A DNA stretch of 64,000 nucleotides from Cedecea sp000277545 (GTDB lineage: Bacteria; Pseudomonadota; Gammaproteobacteria; Enterobacterales; Enterobacteriaceae), in NCBI GenBank assembly GCA_050847315.1, contig CP193791.1. The stretch is one strand, 5' to 3'. Position numbers and translations under genes: made by a program. Below the pieces are notes generated by a model. The model did no database searches. It worked only from the letters and a program-made list of their open reading frames with translations, and was not told where the DNA came from. Positions 51,226 to 61,048 of this stretch are shown one piece after another; within the stretch, counting starts at the first letter, position 1, and each line of letters begins with the position of its first letter.

Positions 51226-51393
51226 TTTGCCAGCCCTGTGGATTTCTGGTTGGACGGCAGAGAGATACAGCGCCAATCCGAAAATAGTCGGATAGCTGCT
51301 ATCGCTGTGAATTTCACACTCATCCCTGAAACGTTTAAGCTTTATGTTTTAATAACTTTTAGCTTATCCTGGATATCCGTACATAGCCAGTTT

Positions 51394-52368
51394 TTAACGT
51401 AAATTCCGAACGGAATCACGAGCAATGATGCAAGGTAAAAAAGATTCATTCTCACAATGTTCATTCAGTAATTTACACGTGGCAAAGCGGGCCATGTCGC
51501 CTATTGGGAAATAAACGCTGGTTAACGCCGGGCGGACAAATGCCGCACGATCGCCACTGTCATAACAAATAAGGGATATATCCAGAGGAATGCGTAAGCC
51601 CCGCTCGGTAATGGCCAGCATCGCCCCGACGGCCATCTCTTCGTTACAGCAATAAAGGGCGCTGATTTTATATTCATCCAGCAAGGCCGAGGTTTGCCGA
51701 TAGCCGCTGGGCATATCGTACTCACCTTCCACCACCGCCACCGGGGTAATGCCCTGCTCTTCCATGGCATCGAGAAAGCCCTGGCGTCGTAAGAGGCTGG
51801 AGGCGCGCTGGGTCGGGCCATGCAGGCAGGCGATTGCCAGGTGGCCGGCATCCAGCAAATAGCGGGTGGCCATGTGGCTGGCAAGACGATGATCGAAGAC
51901 CACGCAGCGCGGGCTTAATGCGGGCACGTCTCTGTCGAGGATGATAAACCGGTTACCTCGTTCCGCCAGTTGAAGCAGCGTTTCGTCCGCAATGGCACGG
52001 ACATGGAGAATCAAGCCATCACAGCGCAGATTGTAGAGTCGCTGAATGGCATTGCGCTCGTTCTCTTCTACGCCACGCCCCTGCGTCACCAGCAGTTGCT
52101 TGCCGTGGGATTCAGCTTCACTTTGCACCGTATCCATCAGCGTCCCGAAGAAACCCCCGGTGTATGACGTGGTTACCAGACCAATGGAATGGCTCTGGCT
52201 GGACGCCAGCGCTCTGGCTGCAGGATTGGGGGAATAGCCCAGTTCAGCAATCGCGGCCTCCACTTTAACGCGGGTTTGCGATTTAACCTTAGTGTCGCCA
52301 TTCACCACGCGTGATACGGTGGCGCGGGAGACGCCGGCGTGGGCAGCAACATCTTCGAGGGTGACCAT
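51394..52368 (-). CDS. LacI/GalR-family transcriptional regulator
   Basis: The 324-residue protein has a LacI helix-turn-helix at residues 3-23 (TLEDVAAHAGVSRATVSRVVNGD), a hinge helix NPAARALASS and a sugar-binding core domain. It resembles the GalR/AscG group more than PurR, with LYNLRCDGLILH in the core. E. coli has no regulator between ydiV and nlpC, so this is an insertion. No sugar operon is adjacent. The start has AAGGA 7 nt upstream; a longer frame of 32 codons lacks a ribosome site. Effector and targets unknown. Confidence 0.88.
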   Translation of the reverse strand: MVTLEDVAAHAGVSRATVSRVVNGDTKVKSQTRVKVEAAIAELGYSPNPAARALASSQSHSIGLVTTSYTGGFFGTLMDTVQSEAESHGKQLLVTQGRGVEENERNAIQRLYNLRCDGLILHVRAIADETLLQLAERGNRFIILDRDVPALSPRCVVFDHRLASHMATRYLLDAGHLAIACLHGPTQRASSLLRRQGFLDAMEEQGITPVAVVEGEYDMPSGYRQTSALLDEYKISALYCCNEEMAVGAMLAITERGLRIPLDISLICYDSGDRAAFVRPALTSVYFPIGDMARFATCKLLNEHCENESFLPCIIARDSVRNLR

Positions 52369-52493
52369 GACACAATCCTTAGCGGGAAAAGCACAATGCA
52401 TCCCGATATTACCTGATATTGCCAATACCGTTGACGTTGCCCGCAGATTTGCGGGAACGGTCACGATTTTCAGTCAAGAAAAAACAGGAAAGG

Positions 52494-52955
52494 CTATATG
52501 CGGCGGGCTTGCCAGAATTTTTTACGCCAGTAGACGTTGTCCAGAGAGGAACGCATAACGCCGCGACTGGTAGACGCGTGAATAAAGGTGTTGTCGGTGT
52601 CATAAATGCCGACGTGCAGGCCGCTTTCGCCCGAGCCGGTTTTGAAGAACACCAGATCGCCAGGCAGCAGGTCGTCTTTATCGATTTTTGTGCCGATTTC
52701 TGCCTGCTCGCTGGTCATGCGCGGCAGCATCAGATCGAACCTGTCGCGGAAGGTCATCAGCACGAAGCCGGAACAGTCCACGCCGCGTCGACTCATGCCA
52801 CCGTAGGTGTACGGCGTGCCGTGCCAGCTGCGGAGCTGATCGTTTAGCTGAGCGATAACGGTGATGGAATCGGAAAGCCTGGCGTTCGGATGAGGGGCAT
52901 TATGACTACACCCCACCAACACTATGCATGCCACTGCAATAAGCCACAAACGCAT
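52494..52955 (-). CDS. nlpC: NlpC lipoprotein, NlpC/P60 family peptidase
   Basis: The 153-residue lipoprotein precursor has a signal peptide ending in the lipobox LVGC (Cys16), then an NlpC/P60 domain. The triad is visible: Cys61 in GVDCSGFV, His114 in GLHVGIY and His126 in FIHAST. Such enzymes cut D-Glu-mDAP bonds or related links in murein from the envelope side. E. coli NlpC has the same length and the same neighbour btuD. Confidence 0.95.
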   Translation of the reverse strand: MRLWLIAVACIVLVGCSHNAPHPNARLSDSITVIAQLNDQLRSWHGTPYTYGGMSRRGVDCSGFVLMTFRDRFDLMLPRMTSEQAEIGTKIDKDDLLPGDLVFFKTGSGESGLHVGIYDTDNTFIHASTSRGVMRSSLDNVYWRKKFWQARRI

Positions 52956-53031
52956 TTTCAGACAACTCCCGGTCTTGCTGTTTCCAGTAATTTAGCCTGT
53001 CGCCCGGAATTATTGCAAGCTTTCCACGATG

Positions 53032-53778
53032 TTATAACGGGCTTATCAGCATACTGTGCCCTTCGATACGCAAGAGTCGGAACGGCATTTGGTAAGCTGC
53101 GGCTAAATTTTTTGGCGTCAGCACTTCATCCTTCGGCCCCTGAGCGATCATTTTTCCCTCACGCAAGAGCCACACTTTATGGGCATGACGCAGGCTATGG
53201 TTCAAATCATGGCTGCTCATCACTACCGCAATACCCGTCTCACAAAACGCAAGCAACAGGCGATCTAATGCGGCCTGCTGGGCGACATCAAGGCTGTTCA
53301 TCGGCTCATCCAGCAGCAAGAGCTGCCCTTCGGGATTGGCCGAGGGATCAATCTGCAGCAGCACGGCGGCAAGGCGAACGCGCTGCCATTCACCGCCGGA
53401 AAGCTGGTTGACCGACCGGGTCAGTTTGTCTGAGAGCCATAGCGACGCCGCCAGACGCAGCATTGCCGCTTCGGACTCAGGCGAGGATTGATGTAGCTGC
53501 AGGTAATGCCAGACGGGCATTGCAAAAGGAGGAAGCTGCTGCTGGCTTAGCCAGGCACGATGTCGGGATAGCCCGGCAGGCAACCAGTCGTCAAGCGGCT
53601 GCTGGTTAAACAGAAGGCTGCCTTGCCCGGCGCTTAACCCTGCCATTCGCGTGAGCAGCGTGCTCTTGCCTGCCCCGTTCGGCCCGACAAGATGGATAAG
53701 TTCTCCGGGCTCCACCGCCGCAGATATTGGCCCAACCCGGCCCGCGACGGTGACGCCTGTCAGCTGCAGCAGGGACAA
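53032..53778 (-). CDS. btuD: Vitamin B12 ABC transporter ATPase BtuD
   Basis: The 248-residue ATPase has Walker A GPNGAGKST (about 33-41), signature QLSGGEWQRVRLA, Walker B LLLLDEPMNSLD and H-loop SSHDLNHS. It powers BtuC2D2 cobalamin import. The only suitable start is TTG, one base after the btuE stop, so translation probably depends on coupling to btuE. Length matches E. coli BtuD. Confidence 0.94.
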   Translation of the reverse strand: MSLLQLTGVTVAGRVGPISAAVEPGELIHLVGPNGAGKSTLLTRMAGLSAGQGSLLFNQQPLDDWLPAGLSRHRAWLSQQQLPPFAMPVWHYLQLHQSSPESEAAMLRLAASLWLSDKLTRSVNQLSGGEWQRVRLAAVLLQIDPSANPEGQLLLLDEPMNSLDVAQQAALDRLLLAFCETGIAVVMSSHDLNHSLRHAHKVWLLREGKMIAQGPKDEVLTPKNLAAAYQMPFRLLRIEGHSMLISPL

Positions 53779-53779
53779 C

Positions 53780-54331
53780 TTATTTAGCCAACGCCTGTTT
53801 AATGGCGTCCAGCACCACAGGATCTTCTGGCGTCATGTCCGGAGAGAAACGCTGAATCACTTTGCCATCACGGCCAATCAGGAATTTTTCGAAATTCCAC
53901 AGGATGTCGTCAGGGTAAAGCGGACCACGCCCTTTGCTGCTCATTCGCTCCAGAAAGCCGCTGCCTTCCGGGGCAACGGCTGCCGGGCGCGCATCAATCA
54001 GCTTCTGATAAAACGGATGTCGGTGCTCGCCGTTGACATCGATTTTGCTAAACAGCGGGAACGTCACGCCGTAGGTAGTGCTGCAGAAGGTTTTAATTTC
54101 TTCGCTGCTGCCAGGCTCTTGCCCCAGGAACTGATTACATGGGAAACCAAGCACGCTGAACCCCTGAGCTTCAAAGTCTTTTTGCAGGTTTTCCAGTTGC
54201 TCATACTGCGGCGTCAGGCCGCATCTGGAAGCGACGTTCACCACCAGCAGCACTTTTCCCTGCCAGCTCTCCAGCGTGGTGTTTTCGCCGTCAATGGTGG
54301 TGACTTCGGTATTCAGAACATTGCTTTGCAT
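53780..54331 (-). CDS. btuE: Thioredoxin/glutathione peroxidase BtuE
   Basis: The 183-residue protein is a glutathione-peroxidase-like enzyme that reduces hydrogen and lipid peroxides; Cys37 in VASRCGLTPQY is the peroxidatic residue, with GFPCNQFLGQEPG and LWNFEKFL completing the site. Despite its name it is not needed for B12 transport in E. coli. The ATG giving MQSNVLNTEV follows GAGGAAGAGG. It lies between btuC and btuD in one operon. Confidence 0.95.
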   Translation of the reverse strand: MQSNVLNTEVTTIDGENTTLESWQGKVLLVVNVASRCGLTPQYEQLENLQKDFEAQGFSVLGFPCNQFLGQEPGSSEEIKTFCSTTYGVTFPLFSKIDVNGEHRHPFYQKLIDARPAAVAPEGSGFLERMSSKGRGPLYPDDILWNFEKFLIGRDGKVIQRFSPDMTPEDPVVLDAIKQALAK

Positions 54332-54357
54332 ATCATCCTCTTCCTCTGTGAGCCGAA

Positions 54358-55338
54358 TTAACGTCCGGCTTTCAATAATAGCCAGATAAACACCGGCGCG
54401 CCGAGCGTAGCGGTGACTACGCCAATGGGCAGCTCGGCAGAACTTAGCGCAAGCCTTGCCACCACATCCGCGCCGGTTAAGATCGCGGCCCCAGCCAGCG
54501 CACTGGCAGGCAGCAAAACGCGATGATCGGTTAACCCCGCGAGTCGCAGCATGTGCGGGATCACCAGACCGACAAATCCAATTGCGCCGGCAAGCGCCAC
54601 GCTGACGCCAACCAGCCAGCCGGTAGCCACAACCAAAATATTGCGCCACAGCCAGACGGAAAGCCCCAACTGCCGGGCTGAGTTTTCACCGAGCGCCATC
54701 AGGTTGAGCGGCGCATGCTGTCGGCACAGCCAGACCACCACCGGCAGCAGCGTCACCATCAGCCAGCCCTGACGCCAGTCCACGCCGCCAAAGCCGCCCA
54801 TCATCCAGTACATCAGCTGGCGCAGGTCGAGGCTTGAGCTAAAGTAGACCGCCCAGGTCATCAGGGCACTACAAATAATGCCGAGGGCGACACCTGCAAG
54901 TAATAGACGACTGGTGGAGAGATGACGACGGGAAAAACGTAACAGAATAAAAGTGATCGCTAAGGCACCGAGAATGGCGCACAGCCCCAGCACCCAGCCC
55001 GGCAGCATCCCCTGCCCGAGCAACAGGGCAACAACCAGCGCAACGCCGGCGCCGTTGGAGACGCCAAGTAAACCGGGTTCGGCCAGCGGATTTTCAAACA
55101 GCGACTGCATAATCGTGCCGGTCACGGCCAGAGCCGCCCCCACCAGCAGGACGGCCAACGTTCGCGGCAGGCGGATTTGCCAGATAAAGAGCCGGGCCTC
55201 ATCATTCCACCAGGAAAGAGGCGAAAACCAGACATCCCCGGCGCACAGGCTCAAGGCCAGCATCGTCGCCGTGGCAAAGACCAGGGCCACTAGCCAGCGT
55301 CGCTCAAACCTGCGTTGTCTGGTTACAAAATTCAGCAT
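54358..55338 (-). CDS. btuC: Vitamin B12 ABC transporter permease BtuC
   Basis: The 326-residue permease is a FecCD-type protein with ten helices. Typical segments are RLPRTLAVLLVGAALAVTGTIMQSLFENPLAEPGLLGVSNGAG and GFVGLVIPHMLRLAGL. Length equals E. coli BtuC. It is first in btuCED. It is related to hmuU in the same window, but the neighbours separate the two. No cobalamin riboswitch was recognised upstream. Confidence 0.96.
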   Translation of the reverse strand: MLNFVTRQRRFERRWLVALVFATATMLALSLCAGDVWFSPLSWWNDEARLFIWQIRLPRTLAVLLVGAALAVTGTIMQSLFENPLAEPGLLGVSNGAGVALVVALLLGQGMLPGWVLGLCAILGALAITFILLRFSRRHLSTSRLLLAGVALGIICSALMTWAVYFSSSLDLRQLMYWMMGGFGGVDWRQGWLMVTLLPVVVWLCRQHAPLNLMALGENSARQLGLSVWLWRNILVVATGWLVGVSVALAGAIGFVGLVIPHMLRLAGLTDHRVLLPASALAGAAILTGADVVARLALSSAELPIGVVTATLGAPVFIWLLLKAGR

Positions 55339-55440
55339 TCCGTAAAGGCTCCCCCTGCCCCGTTTATGCGCCTGATTTTACGGGGAGTTCGCCGAAGAGA
55401 ACAAGCAAAGAAAAGGCCTTAATACCGCACCTGTCCCGAA

Positions 55441-56400
55441 TTACTTTTCTACTGGCCGTTTACGAGTGAACTGCTGCTCCAGCATTGAGCTTCCCCACTG
55501 CTCGCCCTGCCATTCCCTGGTTAGCTTGAATCCCATCGACTCATAAAGATGGCGAGCGGCATTCAGTCCGCTAAAAGTCCACAGCTGCACGACGGAAAAC
55601 CCATACTCATCGCAAAAGCGCATGGCCTCACGTAAAAGCGCTCGCCCGATACCGCTGCCACGGCACTCATCGTCGAGAATAAACCAGCGTAAATGGGCTT
55701 CGTGATTGCCCAGATCCTCACCATCGATGGATACAGAGCCCACTATTTTGCCGTTGTGGAGCACCACCCAGATGCGGTTACACGGGCGATCCAGCCGCCC
55801 TGAAAACTCCGCCAGCCCGGCGGCGACTTTCCCTTCAAAAAAATAGCCGAAGTTATAGTGCTTTGAGTAATAGTTAGCGTGCATTTCCGCCACGCGGCCA
55901 ATTACGCCCGGCTGGTATCCCGTCATTATCTCGAAGTTTTTTCTTCCCTCGTCGCCCGTCAACTCACCACGACAGGCTTTCAGCGCCTGAGCATAGTTAG
56001 ACAGGCCAGCAGCGACTGATTGCTGCGCCGGAGCATTCAGGTGCGCCAGAGCCTTCTCTACCCGCATTCTGCCGTATCTGTGGATTTCCCTGACCGTTTG
56101 TTTACCCTGGGCGGTCAAACGGAGTCGCCTGGCTCTGGCGTCTTCGTCTGAAACGCTCTCGAACAGCTCTCCCGCCTTGCGCAGTTTGCCTATCATTCGG
56201 CTGACGCTCGACTTCTCCAGACCAAGAATCTGGACCAGGTCGGCCGCAGTGACGTTCTCCCGGGAATCAATTTCCAGCAAAGCATGAACCGCAGAAGCAG
56301 AGTAGTTCGTGGCGGCAAGCGTTGAATTGAGAAAACCAAGCTCGCGTACAACCTGGCGCGATGAGGCGCGTATAGATTCGATTAGGGTGCTGTCAGACAT
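55441..56400 (-). CDS. MarR-GNAT fusion regulator/acetyltransferase
   Basis: The 319-residue protein joins an N-terminal MarR winged helix (about 1-145, with AADLVQILGLEKSSVSRMIGKLRKAGE and the wing SDEDARARRLRLT) to a C-terminal GNAT acetyltransferase (about 160-319, with RWFILDDECRGSGIGRALLREAM as the acetyl-CoA loop). Such fusions occur in many bacteria, with unknown substrates. The ATG giving MSDSTLIESI lies 19 bp from a perfect palindrome, probably its own operator. It interrupts the E. coli order btuC-ihfA. Confidence 0.87.
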   Translation of the reverse strand: MSDSTLIESIRASSRQVVRELGFLNSTLAATNYSASAVHALLEIDSRENVTAADLVQILGLEKSSVSRMIGKLRKAGELFESVSDEDARARRLRLTAQGKQTVREIHRYGRMRVEKALAHLNAPAQQSVAAGLSNYAQALKACRGELTGDEGRKNFEIMTGYQPGVIGRVAEMHANYYSKHYNFGYFFEGKVAAGLAEFSGRLDRPCNRIWVVLHNGKIVGSVSIDGEDLGNHEAHLRWFILDDECRGSGIGRALLREAMRFCDEYGFSVVQLWTFSGLNAARHLYESMGFKLTREWQGEQWGSSMLEQQFTRKRPVEK

Positions 56401-56418
56401 GATCGATACCGTTGAAAT

Positions 56419-56439
56419 ATGGTTGTACAATACAACCAT
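56419..56439 (-). promoter_or_regulatory. MarR-type operator palindrome
   Basis: Perfect 9-bp arms (atggttgta / tacaaccat) flank a 3-bp centre. The size and A/T-rich centre fit a MarR dimer site, and it sits 19 bp upstream of the MarR-GNAT start. Confidence 0.8.
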
Positions 56440-56496
56440 TTGGCAGAAATGTTTGTCAAGCACATGTCGTTAAGCAATAGGACTTAAAAGCAAAAG

Positions 56497-56524
56497 AAAA
56501 AGGCCGCGAATGCGGCCTTTTTTG
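56497..56524. terminator. Bidirectional terminator after ihfA
   Basis: A stem aggccgc / gcggcct extended by A/T pairs, with a GAAT loop and T runs on both sides, follows the ihfA stop on the minus strand and precedes the MarR-GNAT promoter. Confidence 0.88.
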
Positions 56525-56534
56525 TTAACTCAGG

Positions 56535-56834
56535 TTACTCGTCTTTTGGCGACGCGTTTTCAACCCGACTTTTTAGCTTCTGACCAGGTCGGAAGGTCAC
56601 CACACGGCGCGCCGTAATGGGAATATCTTCACCGGTCTTCGGGTTGCGCCCGGGACGTTGGTTTTTATCGCGTAAGTCAAAATTACCAAAGCCCGAGAGT
56701 TTAACCTGCTCACCGTTTTCCAGAGCGCGACGGATCTCTTCGAAAAACAGCTCTACCAGCTCTTTGGCATCTCGTTTGCTAAGCCCAAGCTTATCAAACA
56801 GATATTCTGACATTTCAGCTTTTGTAAGCGCCAT
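56535..56834 (-). CDS. ihfA: Integration host factor alpha subunit
   Basis: The 99-residue DNA-bending protein pairs with IhfB. The HU/IHF signature [22 protein letters not shown] with the intercalating Pro is complete. It begins 4 bp after pheT on the same strand, as in E. coli, where ihfA also has its own promoters inside pheT and is negatively autoregulated. Confidence 0.97.
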
Positions 56835-56838
56835 ACGT

Positions 56839-59226
56839 TCAATCCCTCAATGATGCCTGGAATCGCTCTTTTAATGCCTCTACACATTTTGCAACGGTAG
56901 CGGCCATCTCCTCTTCTTCGAGTGTACGGCCCGTATCCTGAAGGATAAGGCTTATGGCCAGGCTCTTGTAGCCATCGGCTACGCCCTTGCCACGGTACAC
57001 GTCAAATAAGTTTACGCCAACTACCTGATTTGCGCCAACTTTCTTACACTCGGCCAAAACATCTGCTGCCGGGACGTTTTCAGCCACCACAACAGCGATA
57101 TCGCGGCGGTTTGCCGGGAAGCGGGAAACGTCCTGCGCCTCAGGCACCACGCGGTCTGCGAGCTTGCTCCACAGCACCTCAAACACCACCGTGCGGCCGT
57201 TAAGGTCCAGTTTACGCTCCAGTTCCGGGTGAACAACACCAATGAAACCAATGCATTCACCTGCTAAATAAATGGCAGCACTTTGCCCAGGATGCAAGGC
57301 CGGATTTGCCTGCGCTCTGAATTCGATGTCTGAAAGTTTACCGGTCAGGGCCAGAACGGACTCCAGATCGCCTTTCAGATCATAGAAGTCAACGGTGTTG
57401 CGCGCCAGATCCCAGTGTTCTTCATAGCGGTTGCCGCAGATAGCCCCCGCCAGCATAAGATCCTGACGAATCCCAAGGTCTGCCTGAGTATCAGGCACAA
57501 AGCGCAGGCCGGACTCGAAAATACGCACGCGGCTTTGCTGGCGATTCTGGTTATAAACCACGGTTGTCAGCAGGCCACTCCACAGCGACAGGCGCATAGC
57601 GGACATGTCGGTAGAGATCGGATTAGGAAGAATCAGATTTTCTTCGCCAGGGTGCAAAAGCTGCTGAATTTTCGGGTCGACGAAGCTGTAGGTAATGACT
57701 TCCTGGTAACCTTTGTCCACCAGCATGGTTTTCACACGCTTCAGAGAAAGGTCGGCTTCGCGATGGGTGCCCATCACCAGACCTGCCTGTATCGGGCTGT
57801 TTGGAATACTGTTGTAGCCGTAAACGCGGGCCACTTCTTCCACCAGGTCTTCTTCAATTTCCATATCGAAACGCCAGCTCGGCGCCACGGCAGTCCACTG
57901 CGCCTGACCTTCGGTCACTTCGCAGCCCAGACGACGCAGAATGTCGCTAACCTGAGCATCTTCGATGTGGTGACCAATCAGACGGTCCAGTTTGCTGCGA
58001 CGGAGCGTGATCGTAGCGCGCTTAGGCAGGTGCGCTTCGCTTGTGACATCGATAACTGGGCCAGCTTCACCGCCACAGATATCCACCAGCAGGCGAGTCG
58101 CTCGCGCCATCGCTTTATACTGCAGCGCAGGATCGACGCCGCGCTCATAGCGGTGGGAAGCATCGGTATGCAGACCATGGCGGCGCGCACGACCGGTGAT
58201 AGACAGCGGGCTGAAGAAGGCACATTCCAGCAGTACGTTCTGGGTTTCGTCGTTTACGCCTGAATGCTCGCCGCCGAAGATACCGCCCATGGCCAGCGCT
58301 TTATTGCGATCGGCAATAACCAGGGTGTCGGCATTGAGCTTCGCTTCGCTGCCGTCCAGCAGGACCAGGGTTTCGCCCTCTTCCGCCATACGCACCACGA
58401 TCCCGCCTTCAATACGGTTCAGGTCGAAGGCGTGCATCGGCTGACCAAGCTCCAGCAGCACATAGTTGGTCACGTCAACCACCGCATCAATGGAACGAAT
58501 ACCGCAGCGACGCAGCTTCTCTTTCATCCACAGCGGCGTGGGTGCCTTAACGTTGATGCCTTTCACAACGCGGCCCAGGTAACGTGGGCAAGCTTCTGCG
58601 GCGTCTACGCGAATAGGCAGCGTGTCATTGATAGTCGCAGCAACGGCGGTAATTTCTGGCTCAACCAGAGGCAGCTTGTTCACCACCGCCACGTCGCGAG
58701 CTACGCCGATAATACCGAGGCAGTCGGCACGGTTTGGCGTGACGCTGATTTCAATGGTGTTGTCGTCCAGCTTCAGGTATTCGCGGATGTCAGTGCCGAT
58801 TGGCGCGTCCGCTGGCAGCTCGATAATGCCATTATGATCGTCGGAAATACCCAGCTCGGAGAAGGAGCACAGCATCCCTTCGGACGGTTCACCGCGCAGT
58901 TTGGCCGCTTTGATCTTGAAATCGCCCGGCAGCACGGCACCAACAGTCGCCACGGCAACTTTCAGACCCTGACGGCAGTTTGGTGCGCCGCAGACGATAT
59001 CCAGCAGGCGATCGCCACCGACGTTAATTTTTGTTACGCGCAGTTTGTCGGCGTTTGGATGCTGACCGCACTCGACCACTTCCCCGACCACAACGCCGTG
59101 AAAAGCCCCTGCTACGGCATCGACACCGTCAACTTCAAGCCCGGCCATAGTTATCTGGCTGGAAAGTTCGTCACTGCTGTTGGCTGGGTTTACCCATTCG
59201 CGTAACCAGAGTTCACTGAATTTCAT
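56839..59226 (-). CDS. pheT: Phenylalanyl-tRNA synthetase beta subunit
   Basis: The 795-residue subunit matches E. coli PheT length. It carries the N-terminal tRNA-binding (EMAP-like) domain (about 39-148), the B3/4 editing domain, B5 domain, a catalytic-like core and the C-terminal anticodon-binding FDX-ACB domain ([14 protein letters not shown]). The editing domain removes Tyr from tRNA-Phe. It is 14 bp downstream of pheS. Confidence 0.97.
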
Positions 59227-59240
59227 TGGATATCCCGCCT

Positions 59241-60224
59241 TTATTTGAACTGTTTGAGGAAACGTAAATCATTTTCGAAGAATGCACGCAGATCGGTCAC
59301 GCCATAGCGCAGCATGGTCAGACGCTCCATGCCCATACCGAAGGCGAAGCCGGAGTAAACTTCCGGATCGATACCTACGTTACGCAGCACGTTCGGGTGC
59401 ACCATGCCGCAGCCCAGTACTTCCAGCCACTTGCCGTTTTTACCCATCACGTCCACTTCAGCGGACGGCTCGGTGAACGGGAAGTAGGACGGACGGAAGC
59501 GAATCTGCAGATCTTCTTCAAAGAAGTTATTCAGGAAATCGTGCAGCGTTCCCTTCAGGTTGGTGAAGTTAATGTTGGTGTCAACGATCAGGCCTTCCAT
59601 CTGGTGGAACATCGGGGTGTGGGTCTGATCGTAGTCGTTACGGTAGACGCGGCCCGGGGCAATAATACGAATTGGCGGCTGCTTGTCTTTCATGGTGCGG
59701 ATCTGCACACCAGAAGTCTGGGTACGCAGCAGACGGGTCGCGTCAAACCAGAAAGTATCGTGGTCCGCGCGCGCCGGGTGGTGCCCTGGAATATTCAGCG
59801 CATCGAAGTTGTGGTAGTCATCTTCGATTTCAGGGCCAGTTGCTACGGTGAACCCCAGCTCGCCGAAGAAGCTTTCGATACGATCAATGGTGCGGGTTAC
59901 CGGGTGCAGGCCACCGTTTTCAATCCGACGACCAGGCAGAGAAACGTCAATCGTTTCTGCAGCCAGACGTTCGTTCAGTGCGGCGCTTTCGAGTGCAGCT
60001 TTGCGGGCGTTCAGGGCTTCCTGAACCTGCTCTTTAGCTTCGTTAATCACCGCGCCCGCAGCCGGACGTTCTTCCGGTGGCAGTTCACGCAGGGTGGTCA
60101 TTTGAAGGGTCAGATGCCCCTTCTTCCCCAAATATTCGACGCGTACATTATCTAACGCGGCAACATCCTGGGCATCGTTTATGGCTGCTTTGGCACTGGC
60201 AACCAGCTCTGCGAGATGTGGCAT
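59241..60224 (-). CDS. pheS: Phenylalanyl-tRNA synthetase alpha subunit
   Basis: The 327-residue catalytic subunit matches E. coli PheS. Class II motifs are visible: HNFDALNIPGHHPAR, FRPSYFPFTEPSAEV and the motif 3 region FAFGMGMERLTMLRYG. The N-terminal coiled coil contacts tRNA. The ATG giving MPHLAELVAS is used; the longer frame of 41 codons would read through the attenuator. Expression is probably set by the pheM attenuator. Confidence 0.97.
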   Translation of the reverse strand: MPHLAELVASAKAAINDAQDVAALDNVRVEYLGKKGHLTLQMTTLRELPPEERPAAGAVINEAKEQVQEALNARKAALESAALNERLAAETIDVSLPGRRIENGGLHPVTRTIDRIESFFGELGFTVATGPEIEDDYHNFDALNIPGHHPARADHDTFWFDATRLLRTQTSGVQIRTMKDKQPPIRIIAPGRVYRNDYDQTHTPMFHQMEGLIVDTNINFTNLKGTLHDFLNNFFEEDLQIRFRPSYFPFTEPSAEVDVMGKNGKWLEVLGCGMVHPNVLRNVGIDPEVYSGFAFGMGMERLTMLRYGVTDLRAFFENDLRFLKQFK

Positions 60225-60283
60225 GGTATTCCTCTTATGCCGGCAAACTGCCGGGGTAGTTGGTCTGATTCGAAAACGAAACG

Positions 60284-60313
60284 CAAAAAAAAAGCCTCCG
60301 TACAGGAGGCTTT
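60284..60313 (-). terminator. pheST attenuator terminator
   Basis: On the minus strand a 6-bp stem (gcctcc / ggaggc) is followed by nine T residues. It lies between pheM and pheS and is the attenuator hairpin whose formation depends on ribosome movement through pheM. Confidence 0.9.
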
Positions 60314-60358
60314 CGGCGCTGTTTTTCGTTTCTTTTCTTACGCGCAAAGCCCCCTGAA

Positions 60359-60403
60359 TCAGGCGCTAAAGTAAAAAAAGAAGCGGAAAATAGCAGCATT
60401 CAT
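60359..60403 (-). CDS. pheM: PheM leader peptide
   Basis: The 14-residue peptide MNAAIFRFFFYFSA contains five Phe codons, three of them consecutive, and differs from E. coli PheM only at the last residue as I recall it. Stalling at these codons when charged tRNA-Phe is low prevents the attenuator hairpin and raises pheST expression. It has no other known role. Confidence 0.93.
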   Translation of the reverse strand: MNAAIFRFFFYFSA

Positions 60404-60489
60404 GCTTGCAGTTACCTTGTTTTGACAAATTTCGCTTTGGCTATTGAACGAGCTACGGCGTTGAAAGTCAATAAATTGATTGTGTTATG

Positions 60490-60606
60490 CCCGAATAATT
60501 CGATTTGTAGTAAGGCGACAAGCTCGATTATCCCCGGGAGCTTACTTAAGTAAGTGACTGGGGTCAGCAAGTGCAGTTAACGCAGCTACAGATGAAGTAT
60601 GACGGG
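60490..60606. repeat. ERIC (IRU) intergenic repeat element
   Basis: An imperfect palindrome of about 117 bp is centred on CTTACTTAAGTAAG (60541-60554). Its halves contain AAGTAAGTGACTGGGG and the complement of AAGTAAGCTCC.GGGGAT, the two conserved ERIC core sequences. It lies between rplT and pheM and is probably transcribed. Elements of this family are non-coding miniature repeats. Confidence 0.9.
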
Positions 60607-60607
60607 G

Positions 60608-60640
60608 ATAAATTAAAAGAGGGAGCAAGCTCCCTCTTAT
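60608..60640 (-). terminator. Terminator after rplT
   Basis: On the minus strand an inverted repeat (agagggagc / gctccctct) is followed by TTTTAATTTA. It ends the infC-rpmI-rplT unit just before the ERIC element. Confidence 0.8.
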
Positions 60641-60647
60641 AACTGGC

Positions 60648-61007
<360 letters not shown>

Positions 61008-61048
61008 GCTCTCCTGTTTCTATTCTGAATTAATTAAAAAAAGTTTAC

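Noticed and set aside
55339..55440. Search for a cobalamin riboswitch upstream of btuC
   Set aside because: The interval is only about 100 bp and shows no B12-box-like sequence; the E. coli btuCED operon also lacks one.
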